This document shows, piece by piece, positions 12,798-28,700 of a DNA stretch of 64,000 nucleotides (the first letter of the stretch is position 1; the number at the start of each line of letters is the position of its first letter). The notes under the pieces were generated by a model. It saw only the letters and a list, made by a program, of their open reading frames with translations, did not search any database and was not told the DNA's origin. The position numbers and the translations under genes are program-made. Origin of the DNA: Oidiodendron maius Zn (Eukaryota; Ascomycota; Leotiomycetes; Myxotrichaceae); NCBI GenBank assembly GCA_000827325.1, contig KN832881.1, positions 890,616 to 954,615 of the forward strand, in the 5' to 3' direction.

Positions 12798-13308
12798 TCA
12801 TTGTCCAGGAGGTACATAATTGATAGGTCGCCTACTTCAGTTAGCACTTGCAGCCGCAATATGCCATTTTTGCAATGATGGTACCCACTTGAAAAGAAGT
12901 ATGTGCGGCTCTGGCTCGTGAACTTCATAATGTTCCCACCCAAGACTCTATTATAATGTCAGTGTAACCCTCCGATCAATACCCATTTGTCTTCGGTACC
13001 TGAGTAATGCCTAATGCTCTCCACTCTTCCTCCCATAGCAACTTCAGTGTACCCTTCGATGGATCTTGGTATTCTTTCGGGATGACTTTCAGCATATTCT
13101 TTGGAAGTTGGACATGGCGGTACTCGTATTCATTATCATTGTATCTGTTTGGCCGCATCAACATTCGCATGGGGAACATGACAGGAAAAGACGATTCTTA
13201 CCTTGCGGAATAATGAATTGAATCAATGAACTCTTCTAAGCGGGCCTTCTCTGAGTCACTTAGAGGCCTGGGGACTTTGTTCCGCCTGCTGTAGTCCAGG
13301 TCTGCCAT
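12798..13308 (-). CDS. CKS1: Cyclin-dependent kinase regulatory subunit Cks1/Suc1
   Basis: Small subunit that docks on cyclin-dependent kinase and binds phosphothreonine, boosting multisite phosphorylation. Four small exons are assembled: 13308-13202, 13144-13000, 12947-12889 and 12831-12798. They give 114 aa, the usual length. Visible signatures are [50 protein letters not shown] and the end [11 protein letters not shown]. The last intron has a textbook TGCTAAC branch point nine bases before its acceptor, and the final exon is only 34 nt. Every junction keeps phase. A gene finder limited to long ORFs would miss it, because the longest exon is 145 nt. Confidence 0.95.
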
Positions 13309-14035
13309 TGCTTCGACGTGACTTCGTGATGGAGGGAAGTTGAAGTGGGGCACACAACCGCCCGTTGCCGTGTCGTGTTTTGACCTGGAGGAATATGCAC
13401 GAGACGCTGTGCCCGTCTAGTAAATCCCTAGAACTAGATTGTCTCTATTTGAGTGAAGAAAGGGAGGGGCAAGTGCCGTGCTCGTGTGTTAGTTTTGAAG
13501 CTTCGTAGTCTCTATGTACCTTTTAGCCTCACAGAAAGAGCAAAGCTAGTCCCAGGACAGATATGAAAGCGTACAAATATCTGTGTAGAGGCAGACTATA
13601 CAATCGATGGGTAGGAAGTTATTTCCTTCGTGTGTCTAGGAGTTGTATTTATCAAAAGCTGGTTGATTTATTCGGCTTTGTTCCGCTGCACTGGCCCTCG
13701 ACCTCTCCTTTGTTTATTCGGGCAAGGGCCTCCGACCCGCAGCCTCGTCTTTAGCGTTTATATCACGTGTTATTACAATAGCAATATCATGTGACTTTTG
13801 GTGCTGGTGTTCCTCGGGGGACGTGTGCCCGTCGTGAATTTCTCTGGCGATAGACTATAAATTGAATCTCTGTTTATCATATTAAAGAAAACACCTCTTT
13901 CTAAGTCTCTAGCATTACCACCTCGTTTTCTCCTTACTGTTGAAGCATTTCTTGTCTGCAACATTCACAACCTCTCTCCATCAACGCGGAACATATTTGA
14001 TCCGTCTGGCAATCCTTGTCCCCGACCCCACGACT
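13309..14035. promoter_or_regulatory. Divergent intergenic region CKS1/bromodomain gene
   Basis: About 730 bp between divergent starts. A CACGTG core at 13764-13769 is followed about 25 bp later by CATGTG, a loose pair of E-box-like sites. A 63-codon ORF at 13563-13754 has no recognisable similarity and I do not call it. Confidence 0.4.
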
Positions 14036-16196
14036 ATGGAGCTCAACAACAAAAACACGATCCAGAGGGTCATCCCAATTTCTTCAGCTCCCACACCGTC
14101 CAGCCCATCTTCCTTGGTAAGTGCCCATGCTTCATCTACTATAGCCGCTTATACAGCCTCGATTGCTGCTGCGCACTCTGGAAATCCATGTATCAATGCC
14201 TCGCAAACTTAACGCGTTCATAAGCTGCAGGTGTAGGAGGCGAAAGCTCTACCAGGCTATTGTACTAAAACTGACATTCTATCAAAGGCGCGAACTATTA
14301 AACCTACCGGTTTGGCGTCAGTACGAAGGGCCTAAAGTTCTTGGACTATATCAGAGACGGCAAAGATTCGAGGTACTCCCAAGGCGCATTGCAACTTCTC
14401 GCATTGAGACTGATCGTAGTTTAGTAGAAGATCGTATGAAACGTATTTTCTCGCTCTTCCCGACACCATTGACCCCAAATCCAGTAACGGCCCTGAGTTG
14501 CCCATCTTCTTGGGTGATATTAGAGCAAAATTAGGGGCCTATCAATACTCCTCTCTAGGTGCCTTTGACACCGACTTCCAGCGCATGATAGCCAGCGCGT
14601 TCGAATTCTATTCTGAAGACCAAATAGCCTGTGAGCATGCCAAAGAATTGAACAACATCCTGCTGGAATACAAGGCGGATAATCAGCGGGCTTCCTACGA
14701 CTCTCATAACGGGGCTTCTGTCTTTACACTTACCTCATTGACAAACTCCACATTAAACATGGCTTCTGCCAATACCTACGCTGGTCTTAACTTCCAGCAG
14801 GCGCAGGAGAAAATCATTGAGGACACGATAGCATATCAAGAAAGCCCTGAGTAAGTTGCTATTCTACAATATGACAATAAGCCGCAACTAACTCTAAACT
14901 CAGCGATGCGATCCCCACCTTCGCTGATTTTATCGAGCTTCCGCCTCGTTCTCTGAAGGACTATTATGCGACTATACAACACCCTCTTTCACTCAAATCT
15001 CTTCTAAAGGCTGTTAGAGGCACATCAAGCACACGTAGTAGAGGCTCTTCGGGAGGTACCTCTCCCTTCCTGACTTGGCCTCAATTCGAAAAAGAAATCA
15101 GCTATATTTGGGTCAACACTTTCGAGTACAACCTAGATGATAGTGAGATTTATGCTCGAGGAAAGCAGTTAGAGGTGTGTTTAACCCGCTCCTAATGCAA
15201 GCTGGAACATCACTGATATTTGCAGTCCTTTGCCAAAAAGAGCCTAAAGGAAGCGAAGCAGGTCGTAGCCGATTCAACTGGCCAATCCTCTGGCCCAAAA
15301 ATAAGGTTAAACCTTACTAGAAAGGCGCCTCATGATTCTCCAGCTCCAGATGCAAGCAGCCCTGTCAGTAACGGAGCCCCCACCAATGGTACTGGCCGTA
15401 GCAGCAAGCGCTTACGGACTGGAACTCCGGCTTCCACTGTTGAGCAGCCCGAGAGCGCGAAGAGCCTGTCGGACACAGTTGCATCCCCTACGCCATCGAG
15501 TGCTGTTCCTATGAAGACTGAAGAAGTTGAACGCCCCCCCAGCCAAGCAGCATCTACTCCTGGCCTGACTGGAAGCGGTATGCCGCCTCCATCAACCGCT
15601 AGCCAAGCGCCCCAACAAGCTCAAGGCGCATATGCACAGTCTTTGGCCCATAGCTCCCATATTATCACTACTGCCATTGCTCCCGACTCTGGCCTTGATT
15701 ACTCCAGATTCAGAGCACCTGGACAAAGTAGGTGCTTTCCCTTGTACAAGTATACCATTGCTCACATATCTTAGCAATAAAAGATGCCTTAATCACAAAT
15801 ATAGTTGTTACGAGCCATCCAGGTCTCAACGTTGAGACGCAGTTTGTCCATGACATGAAAGCTTGGAACCATGTCCGGCAACCCCATTATACCTTTCATC
15901 TATCGGGCATCTATAACTACATTCAAATCAAGCCTGTCCTTGCTGATGGCCTTATCAATCGCCAACACAAGATGTATGTCATGATCAACAATCAGATCCT
16001 GCAGGCTATGCCCATGATACCAGGCCATCCCATGGATCCTCTGCACCCCTTGTTCGAAACTCGCCTCGATCCCGGAACCAGTCGTATTGACATCCAGATC
16101 CGTGCGACTCTACCTGCCGATGCACCACGCGGACCACATGGAGAGGACTATGAGGATGAATATTGGGTTATATGCCCCAATCTCCGTCGTATCTAA
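14036..16196 (+). CDS. Rsc4-like tandem bromodomain protein of the RSC chromatin remodeller; 5' exons unresolved
   Basis: Acetyl-lysine reader of the SWI/SNF-type RSC complex. The second bromodomain is clear (AIPTFADFIELPPRSLKDYY, then WPQFEKEISYIWVN). The conserved fungal C-terminal region follows (KDALITNIVVTSHPGLNVET ... EDYEDEYWVICPNLRRI). Reliable exons are one starting near 14429 and ending at 14850, then 14904-15174, 15226-15727 and 15775-16196, all in phase. The first bromodomain reads STRLFTKGLKFLDYI, YETYFLALPD and PIFLGDIRAKLGAYQY, but only after joining short pieces near 14231-14272 and 14333-14370; it looks divergent. The ATG at 14036 followed by a GTAAGT donor at 14117 is a plausible first exon, yet I could not close the frame from there. 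A Ser/Pro/Thr-rich linker separates domain and C-terminus. Confidence 0.78.
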
Positions 16197-17002
16197 ACTG
16201 GAGCGGAGCTAATCGAGATAATGGGTCATGGCATTGGGTGGGGTATTTGGTTTGATTCTGGAATATGTCTGGGCGCTTCACCCCCGCTCCTATGACACAA
16301 CATCTAGTAATGAGTGGAGAGTTTACGTTTTACCCAGCGATACCACGGAGTTCTGCTTCAGGCTGTACAACCAAAAATGGTTCGTGGGATGGAGTAACTG
16401 GATTTGATTCTGCGAAGGCATAGAGTGGCAACACTGAGCCGAGAGCTTTTGATGAGCATTTGCCTTTGATCCGGAAATCTCATGGCGTTACAGGAGGCTG
16501 CGTATCAGATGCCAGCATCTGTTGTGTTGATATGAGTAAATACTGTAGTTATTGTATACTGCGTAGCAATGAAATTGAGTGGTAATAAGCCGGTGCTATC
16601 ATAGCTGTGTGAATTAATTTTCTGTCCTCTTTGATATCTCACGGAAGCACCATAAGGTGTCTCAACGCATATAGATATACATATACACCTATGTACGTGT
16701 ATATTATTCATCTCACAACTGGAGGACAAATTAAGGCCGACACTCATCTTCCTGACGATATCACGGTGTCACGTGCAACATTCCACGTGACACAACACTC
16801 CCGTGCGGCAGCCGAGGGGCTCTAACCGAAAGGCGCTAGCCGTTAGCGGGACCCTAGCAAAAAAATGTCCCACTCAGCAAGAGAAAAAGTTCAAGGCCGA
16901 AAGATCTGAACATTTCTGCCCTCCAACCCCCGCCGGTCAAAACCTCATCTTCTCCATCCCTCAATCTCCAATCCCACATCATCCCCCCCTCTCATATCCA
17001 CC
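16197..17002. promoter_or_regulatory. Intergenic: 3' side of bromodomain gene and SSB promoter
   Basis: About 800 bp, no supported gene. The proximal 240 bp before the HSP70 start hold a CACGTG palindrome (separate entry) and a pyrimidine-rich leader (16915-17000), consistent with a strongly expressed gene. Confidence 0.45.
16766..16793. promoter_or_regulatory. Perfect inverted repeat with two CACGTG E-boxes
   Basis: GTGTCACGTG and its exact reverse complement CACGTGACAC are separated by 8 bp, so each arm holds a palindromic CACGTG core about 210-240 bp upstream of the HSP70 ATG. CACGTG is the core bound by fungal bHLH factors of the Cbf1/Pho4 type. The spacing suggests paired dimer binding; the factor is not known. 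Confidence 0.55.
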
Positions 17003-21330
<4,328 letters not shown>

Positions 21331-21678
21331 ATTTAGTTCACTACGAGAGGAAGCAGATACGGGTAGGAGGTGTTGATGCATGATTTCATGACATGGATTG
21401 GCTCATCTGTTTCGAGCTCCTTTTCATTGGGATTGATTCAAAAGTCATTTGCGAGTTTCTGAACAGGCTACTCTCTTCTGCAGAGGTTGCCGCCTCATTT
21501 TCCTACAGGCGTAAAGCGCGCCTGTAGAAACGGGAAGAATGGGAATGTGAATCAAATTGGAATAGAATTTGCTAAATATGCGTGAGCTGTGCATTGCTGT
21601 GGATGACCAAGGGTAGCAATATACATCTTTTAAAGCTATTGGACCGCGTCATATTGCAACTGTTAATACTACATTCAA
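21331..21678. other. Convergent intergenic region after SSB1
   Basis: About 350 bp between the convergent ends of SSB1 and the 2EXR-like gene. It contains a short GC-rich hairpin (GGCGTAAAGCGCGCC region near 21507-21522). No gene seen. Confidence 0.35.
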
Positions 21679-22317
21679 CTAAAACCAGCTCTCTCCGAGC
21701 GCAAAGAGCTTCCCAGTAACATCTTTCATCACAAAAAATTCCCCATCGTAAGGAGGAGGACATTGATCAAAGTCACTATTACTCCAAGCTTTCAAAGTCC
21801 CTCTTTCTAGGTAAGGATCCGAAAGAATCTTCCTGATCGTATCTAAACTTGTACCACCCTCCACGAGATAATCTCCAACGACTAGCCTATGTCCATGAGA
21901 ATTGAACCACTTCATCGAGACACGGAACTCTAGGAACCTCAGTCTCCCATTCAAGATACAGTCCTCCAACAGCGGGATAAGCGTCTCTTGGAAGAAATCC
22001 TTGCTACCCCAGCGAACTAGGGTTATCGTTAGGCTGTGGACAAGCCTCCTGCTATCCTGAAAAGCTGGGTCGAGGAAGTACTCCCAAGCCAGATTCTGCC
22101 GGCGCACAGTCACGCAAAAGGCGTTGATGAAGAAGTACACGGGCCGGACCTCGCGGTATATCTGGGTGCTTGTAAGGAGCAGGTTGGAGGGGAAGGAGAA
22201 GCGGGCTTCTGCGTCGTCGAGAGGGATGTACGGGAGGGGCGAGATGCAGACTAGGGTGTATATTTTCTGTCGTATTTCTGGAGGGAGTTCGAGGAATCGG
22301 AAGGGCTGGGGAGGCAT
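21679..22317 (-). CDS. 2EXR/F-box-like hypothetical protein
   Basis: Intronless ORF of 212 aa starting MPPQPFRFLELPPEIRQKIY. The LPxEIRxxIY opening, followed by a run about LL-TSTQIYREVRPVYFF, is the pattern of fungal 2EXR and F-box-like proteins, which are very numerous and mostly of unknown role. No catalytic motif is visible. A 217-bp gap separates it from the divergent RRF1 start, so the two genes probably share a promoter region. Function unknown. Confidence 0.65.
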   Translation of the reverse strand: MPPQPFRFLELPPEIRQKIYTLVCISPLPYIPLDDAEARFSFPSNLLLTSTQIYREVRPVYFFINAFCVTVRRQNLAWEYFLDPAFQDSRRLVHSLTITLVRWGSKDFFQETLIPLLEDCILNGRLRFLEFRVSMKWFNSHGHRLVVGDYLVEGGTSLDTIRKILSDPYLERGTLKAWSNSDFDQCPPPYDGEFFVMKDVTGKLFALGESWF

Positions 22318-22534
22318 CGTTGCGGGCTTTGTATATATTTAGAAAAATTGCGCATTTGTGCTTTTAAGATATGTTCTCTCCTCCTTCGTCGTGGGGAGAT
22401 ACTGTATGTAGCGGATTCGGTGTGGAAGGCTGAAACGGCGAGGCGGCGACCTCTCAAAACCTTGCGCGTAGGTTCTGGCTCTCACCAAGAACTACAAACC
22501 ACCACAGCGACCACTTTCAGAAGAGCTAGCAAGC

Positions 22535-23419
22535 ATGCCTCCACAATTGCCAGCACGCATAAATGTACTGAGGCAGCTGCTCCTCAACACTCCTGCCATA
22601 TTTGAGCACCAATTAATGTATTTATGCGAACTCTATCTTCCTCAATCCCAGCACTAACAGGACTCTAGCATCAAGTCTGCCCCGACCCAGCTCCAAAATC
22701 GACGACCACACATGATCAATTGGCGCAGGAATTTCTCGCAGTCATCGCCACTGCTTAAAAAGAAGCCCAGTGTAGCTCCCGAAACCGCACATCCATTCGA
22801 TTTTTCCATACTGGAAGCTGGCATCGCAACGGCTGTCGACAGATTGAAGGCTGAGCTCTCAAAACTAGGAACCGGTGGTCGCTTCAATCCCGGAGTCTTA
22901 GAGAACCTACGAGTACCGCTGGTGAAAGATAGCAAAGCTACAGAGAGGTTAGGGGACTTGGCACAAGTCTTGCCAAAGGGAGGGAGGAGCATCATGCTGC
23001 TAGTGGGCGAGAAGGAGGTGAGTTGATGTGTTGCTGGAAAGTAACAAAAAGAACTGACATCTATTCAGCACATGAAATCCATTGTATCCGCAATCCAAGG
23101 CTCAAAAGACTTAAACTTGCAGCCGGTGCCAGATCCAAACAACTCTTCTCAGCTAAATATCTCACTACCCCCGCCCACAAAGGAGTCCAGAGATTTGGCC
23201 GTGGCAGCAGCAAAAAAGGCAGGCGAGGCAGCAAGTCTGGGGGTTAAGAATGCTAGGGCGGCTATGCAGAAACGGCTGAGGGCTATGGAGTTGTCGAAAG
23301 CTGCCCTACCAGATGATTTGAGGAAGGCGCACAAAGATATGGAAAAGATTGTAGAGAGAGGCACTGCGGATGTCAAGCAGACGGTAGAGGCGGCTCGAAA
23401 GGCCATGGAGAAGTCGTGA
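22535..23419 (+). CDS. RRF1: Mitochondrial ribosome recycling factor
   Basis: Splits mitochondrial ribosomes after termination. Exons 22535-22617, 22669-23017 and 23069-23419 join in phase to 260 aa. I infer the first exon because it gives an Arg/Leu-rich, acid-poor N-terminus (MPPQLPARINVLRQLLLNTP) typical of a mitochondrial presequence, and because the second exon is open upstream of the internal ATG at 22712. The RRF fold is seen from about residue 80 to the end (GGRFNPGVLENLRV, LPKGGRSIMLLVGEKE, then a helical tail with DDLRKAHKDMEKIVERGTAD). If the first exon is wrong, translation would begin at 22712 with a shorter presequence. Confidence 0.85.
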
Positions 23420-23490
23420 ACAAGAAGTCTTGTATATCACAGATCTTGTACAATTAAACCGAACACCTAATTTATGATACATGATTTCCT

Positions 23491-24498
23491 TCAGAGTGGT
23501 TTCTGGACCTTTTGTGGCCCCTGTCCGTTTGCACGCTGCTGTTTTTGATACGCGACTGGCAATATCGACTTCAACTTCTCCTCGAAGTTCTCCGTGCTAT
23601 GTGGGAGATATGTCTCGTTAAGCTTTGCATACTTCTCAACCAGGCCCAAGATATCCCCTTTGTCGACATGCTTGGGCGCCGTATAATGGCCGGCAACCCA
23701 AACCTTGGCTAGTTCAGAGCGGACATTTTCCGGGAGCACATCCAGCGTAGGGAGCGGACGCGGCTCAACCTTTTTCCTCTCTCTTCCTTCTTTGTCTGCG
23801 AGTCTATCGGCATCTGCTTGTCGCATCTGATCGTAGTAGGTCTGGGCAACTGCCTTTGCTTCGGGACTTTCAAATATGCTCCCACCGCCTCGATTTATCC
23901 TCGCAAGATGAATTGCAGAATGCGTACTCTGCGCCGAGACTAAACCGGAGGCAATCTGGAACTTATGGGCCACGGACTCCACAACACCCATTGAACTGGA
24001 TGGTGGCATAACGGAAGCGCCTGCTCTCTTTAGATACTCCAGGTTCGTGGTCGGATTATAAGGTACCTCGAAGCCGGATTCAAATCCATCAAACCATGGC
24101 TCCTCTTCTTTGGTCAAAGGCGGATAGACATCGTCAGATTCCTCTCCATCCTCTTGCCTCCTGCTACGTCCACCACCTTTCCTCCTCCCTCGCGATCCTC
24201 TCTCCGATGCCCTTGCTGGGCCACCTCGTCCTCCTCGTCCTCCTCGTGCTCCCAGTCTCCCGCGTCCTGCAGCTCCACCTCGGGAACGAGGCCCGAAACC
24301 TCTCTGCCCAGAGTAACCGCCGCGCGAAGACCCTTCCAGCTCGACCCTTCGGATTGTAAAGCCTTGTGGTGGTTTGGCGGCCAGAGAACGTGCATCTATC
24401 CCACGTGGAGCTGCCGTACGAGGTAAGGACGAAACTTCTTTAGCAGCATTTGCAGATCTCTCTGAACGAGTCATGGAAGGCTTATCTGTATTTGCCAT
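23491..24498 (-). CDS. RGG-rich protein of unknown function
   Basis: Intronless ORF of 335 aa. The N-terminal third (residues 59-115) is a GAR/RGG-type stretch with repeated RGG, GRG and SRGG units, a composition found in RNA-binding and arginine-methylated proteins. After a short acidic patch (EDGEESDD) the rest is mixed-charge with no motif I recognise, but has features of a conserved domain (EEPWFDGFESGFEVPYNP and HYTAPKHVDKGDILGLVEKY). It is convergent with RRF1 and divergent from CDC26. I do not assign a function. Confidence 0.7.
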   Translation of the reverse strand: MANTDKPSMTRSERSANAAKEVSSLPRTAAPRGIDARSLAAKPPQGFTIRRVELEGSSRGGYSGQRGFGPRSRGGAAGRGRLGARGGRGGRGGPARASERGSRGRRKGGGRSRRQEDGEESDDVYPPLTKEEEPWFDGFESGFEVPYNPTTNLEYLKRAGASVMPPSSSMGVVESVAHKFQIASGLVSAQSTHSAIHLARINRGGGSIFESPEAKAVAQTYYDQMRQADADRLADKEGRERKKVEPRPLPTLDVLPENVRSELAKVWVAGHYTAPKHVDKGDILGLVEKYAKLNETYLPHSTENFEEKLKSILPVAYQKQQRANGQGPQKVQKPL

Positions 24499-24953
24499 TA
24501 GAATTTCTGGCTCTCATTTTAGTACCATGGTGCGGTGCGAACATACCATCTTCTGCAGCCAGGGAAGCTGAAAAGGAAAAATGTCTTAATGAAGCCGCAA
24601 TACCATCTGTAACCCGTGTAACCTCATGGATAATTGGTCTCCCACGGCCAATGGCCGAGTGGACGTGCCATTTATACATGGTGTGTTTCTGATGTGGAAT
24701 TTGGCAAGCCGAACAGCTCTCCTAAAATCTAAGTTCGTTGAACAAAAATTGATGCCTCGTTTACGCCTGAATTTTACCACTTGATGCCTCACAGCCTTCT
24801 CTCCACCTTATTTACCTTTCTTCAGGGCAAGACTTCACACGACCTTCAACAAACAACAAATCCGTCTTTGCTGATGTAATTTCCAAAGTGCTCGCTACTG
24901 CAAAGTTCATTGGATATCAGCACCCTTCCTCGGAACAAGAAACAAGGCAGAAT
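24499..24953. promoter_or_regulatory. Divergent intergenic region RGG gene/CDC26
   Basis: About 455 bp between divergent starts; promoters for both must be here. No clear motif or further gene. Confidence 0.4.
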
Positions 24954-25235
24954 ATGCTTCGCCGTCCCCCAACCGCCATAACCCTCACGACAGAGGACGT
25001 AGCTCTCTACGAAGACAACCGCGCCCGTGAAGCACTCCTGGAAGAGCAAGCTGCCCTAGAAGCCGCCCAGGCAAAATCCCTAGCTCAAGCCCGCCAATCC
25101 ACGCCGCAAAAGAATCAGAACGTGCGAGATCCCAACGATGAGTTAAGACCGCTGCCTCCAGACAGGACGAGAGCGCCACAGAAAACGAGGGAGGAGAGAT
25201 TAGGACTTGGTGGCGGGTCAAGTTCAAGAGGTTGA
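24954..25235 (+). CDS. CDC26: Anaphase-promoting complex subunit Cdc26
   Basis: Small APC/C subunit that stabilises the TPR subunit Cdc16/Apc6 through its extreme N-terminus. The ATG at 24954 gives MLRRPPTAITLTTEDVALYE, matching the MLRRxPT...L...D..EYE start conserved from yeast-like fungi to animals. An upstream in-frame ATG at 24888 would bury this motif and is rejected. The 93-aa product then has an Ala/Gln-rich helix and a polar tail. No intron. Confidence 0.82.
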   Translation: MLRRPPTAITLTTEDVALYEDNRAREALLEEQAALEAAQAKSLAQARQSTPQKNQNVRDPNDELRPLPPDRTRAPQKTREERLGLGGGSSSRG

Positions 25236-25731
25236 GCATTGGTGGTTGTACCTGGGAGTTGAGAAAGAGAAGGCTTGGACAAGATATTCTATTGTCCGTG
25301 TACGGGCATTCGTTATGCGTGATGTGTGGCACAAAAGAAGATCTCATCCGCAACGTCATTGATTTGAAAAGATTGGTCGGATAGGTGCAGACTTCTCAGC
25401 TTAAACTGCAGCCTATATTGAGTACAGCAGTATGCACATGAGAGAAAGGAGAGAGAGATGCAGTCACAAGAACACTAAGGCAAGCCTTACGACCAACACC
25501 AGAGAAATAATAACGTGATCAGTCGGGACCGCAGTCAGCCGGGGCATTAATTTCAATCTCCGCTATTAACAAAACCCTTTCCTACCGAGGGCCAAATGCC
25601 CAAGAGGGAGTTCTAATGTACATACCCAGCCAAGTGCTGCTTGATGCCAAAAATCCAATGAGCCATGACCATCGATGATTTCATATTACGCCTCGCTAAA
25701 ATGCCATGATACCACGCAGGAAATTAAAAGT
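25236..25731. other. Convergent intergenic region CDC26/TAF2
   Basis: About 500 bp of shared 3' sequence. I see nothing recognisable in it. Confidence 0.35.
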
Positions 25732-28700
25732 TCATGAGGGTTTTGGATTCGTCTTCAACTTCAGGACGATGCTTGGTTTCTTAACCAGAGGAGGAGGGGC
25801 GGGAGCGGAGTCAGGAAGGGGTCTGCGAGCCTTAACGACGACGGGACCTGATTGTGGTGTGGATATCGGTGCCGGCGACATGGAGGGATTTAATGGGGGC
25901 GGGGTCGGTGTAAGGATCGAGCTGGGAGCTGGGGAAGGTCGCGGTGCTGAAGGTGTCGATTGTGCTCTTCGATATGCAGCGGGATTAGGAGTGACACTCT
26001 GGATTTGCTGCAGTTTAGAGGAATTAACTTTCAGTTTGATGACCTTCTGTGGCGGTGGGCCATCCTGAGTCGTACTTGGTGTCTTGTCTACTTGATGATG
26101 TGGACGCTTCAGACTGGCTTTGGGGGTCTGTTTAGGTGGTCCCATAGGTGGAGTTGTTATAGGAGTTGCCATAGGAGTAGTGAAGGATAGTCTAACTGGC
26201 ATGCTTGGTCTCTCCGGGGGAACCGGGACGGTCGGTGATTTGGTCTTGTGCTTGAGAATGATCTTGGTCCTAACTTTGTCCGTCTGCCTGAATTTGATAA
26301 CGCCCTAGATGGAAAGTTAATGAAAGAACATAGGACAAGTACAAATCAACATACTTTGCCAAGATTTGTGGCCTCGTAATAGCGCGGCAGTTTCAAATTC
26401 ACAACCATCGATTCGACAGCATCATAAAGGATCCAACAGATATCGAGGAAGTCAGTCTGCTCATGGATATTGAGCGAGTGAGACTTGACAGCGTTCCATA
26501 ATGCCTCCTTTAGTGTCAGGTTCCCCTTTAGTTCCCTTTTCAAGGCAGCCAACGCACCCTCGATGCTCGTAGTTCGCGCTATGAGGGCCTTCCGCTCTTC
26601 ATTGGAAGCTTCCTCTTCAATAATCAAAGTATCCCCGTCCGCTGCTGGTGCAGGCCTGATTTGCTTTTTGGGCGCTTCACCAAGTGCCACAGTAGCAAGA
26701 CCCAGGCTAAATGCCTCGAAAAGATGTAGACGCACGTATGGAGATTTATCCGTACTTGCAATATTTAGCAAATACCTTGCTAAAGAATTGGTAGTAATGA
26801 AACCAAGATCCATAAGAGCCTTAAATGCCTTGATGCGAACGAAGTCCGAGGTGCCATCATGAGTAAAGGGGGTAAATTCGATCGCTTCAACAGGTATTAT
26901 CCCTGCTGCCATCAGCTTGTGTTTACAGTCTAAAACTGTAACAGTGTAGATGTTATGATGCGATGGATTCCAATTATCCATGCGGCGATATCTGTCCAGT
27001 TCTTCAATGATAGTATCTCGGAATCGTGCAGGCTCATCGTTTTCTTCGTCGTCTTCGAACAATACCTGGTTCTTGCTCATTTTCTCGGGAATGAGACAAT
27101 CCGCAAGGGCAGACAGTAGCCCAGCAACCTTGTAGTTGTCCGAGTACTCATTCCCAGTATTGTCATTAAACCGCAACTGATCTAGGAGAAACTGCCTGAC
27201 CTCTCTCGGACACCGTCCATCAGGGCCGCGGATCTGGGCAACAGATCCCGGAATAGACTTGAGAAGTAGATATGACTGCTTATCCGAGAAGTCGTTCAGT
27301 CGCGGCATTCGACCGTCTGGATAGCAAAACAATTCCTGGAAAGCTTTCTCGAGATGCCTAAAGCCAATCCAATTGCATGCAGGGCTTGCATGCGTCTTGA
27401 GACACTCCACCGCCATTGTGCGAATGCCATGGAAGTATCGCGAGTCCATGACGGTTCTGATAAGAAATGTGGCTGCCAGAGGGTGCGGCGGTTGTGTCTT
27501 CAGCCATAACATCGATTCCTGTTGAGCAACAACGTCACGATCCTGCTGAAGCTGTGAAATGTACATATAGGGTGGCATGCTGACGAACTCGATCTTCGCC
27601 AGCCATTCGAAGTCTGCATCAATACGGATCCATTCATAGGACTCCTGCTCCATCCTAATTTGCTGGTCCTGGTCCCAGTCTTGTAATCCCCATTCTTGCA
27701 TTTCTTGTGGAGACTGGAGAATGTCCCCCAAGCAGTAAATCAATGCATCTTCTCCAATCTCGGCACCCACGTCGACAACTGCTCCAGCAATCGCCCTCTC
27801 CTTCTGCCGCCGGGTCCGTTTTAATCGCTTGTACTTAGTGTTGTAAGGGATCTCAATTTGCGCAGACCCTTCTCTGATCTCCACGATGTGTTCGTACGGG
27901 GTGCCGTCAGCTTCATGGATACGGATTGTCATTGGTCCTGTGAAAACTGGTTGCAGCTCGCCAGCAAAGACGCCATTCACTTCTTCCTTGAATTCCCTGA
28001 GAAACGCACCCTTGGTGAGCGTCTGCTGTGTTGGAAGAGTGTCTTGCTTCTGGATTATCTTCATTTCCACACAGAGCCGCTTCTTATTGAACTTCTGGCT
28101 AATCGAAAACCTTGGGCATCCAGCACCGAGAACCCACTGGTTCCAGAATCTCTCGGTATCTCTGTATTTTGTAATCTTTTCACACTGTTTGCGGAACGAC
28201 TCAGTTGACAGGACGCTGTCTCCAGCCTCTCCAGTATTTGCTCCGGTGATTATTTTCGAGATAACGCGCGTGAGGCCAGCGGACCCAGAGTTCTTTACGA
28301 TGCGCTTATCCAAGATGAACAAGACCAACGGCGCCTTCAATACCATGAAATTGTACTCGAAAGAGCCGAGGGTTAGAATCTCTCCCAGCGCAGCTAAAGA
28401 AGGCCTCTTGACATCCAGCTCCACTAACTTATCCGAGAGTTGCTTTTGCCGGAAGGCATAATCATTGTTTCCACAAATATAGCGCATGAAGAGACCGGCC
28501 ATGAAGTGTGACAGGCCAATGGTGACCCATCTGTCTGCCCGTTCATTGGGAACTATACCGACACCGATCCACTGACTGGCGATGGCGTGAGCCAGTGCCC
28601 TGGTTGTATCCATCCCAAAGTCAATGATATCCCCTGGGTGGAGCAGCCGTGCACTGCAAATGGATAGAGATGCCGTATGCTCAACATCCATTATTTGGTC

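Noticed and set aside
14163-14534. 123-codon ORF in the 5' part of the Rsc4-like gene
   Set aside because: Its frame does not match the bromodomain reading and shows no family similarity; it crosses likely introns.
24888-24953. Upstream ATG for CDC26
   Set aside because: It would place 22 extra residues before the MLRR start that must be N-terminal for binding in this family.
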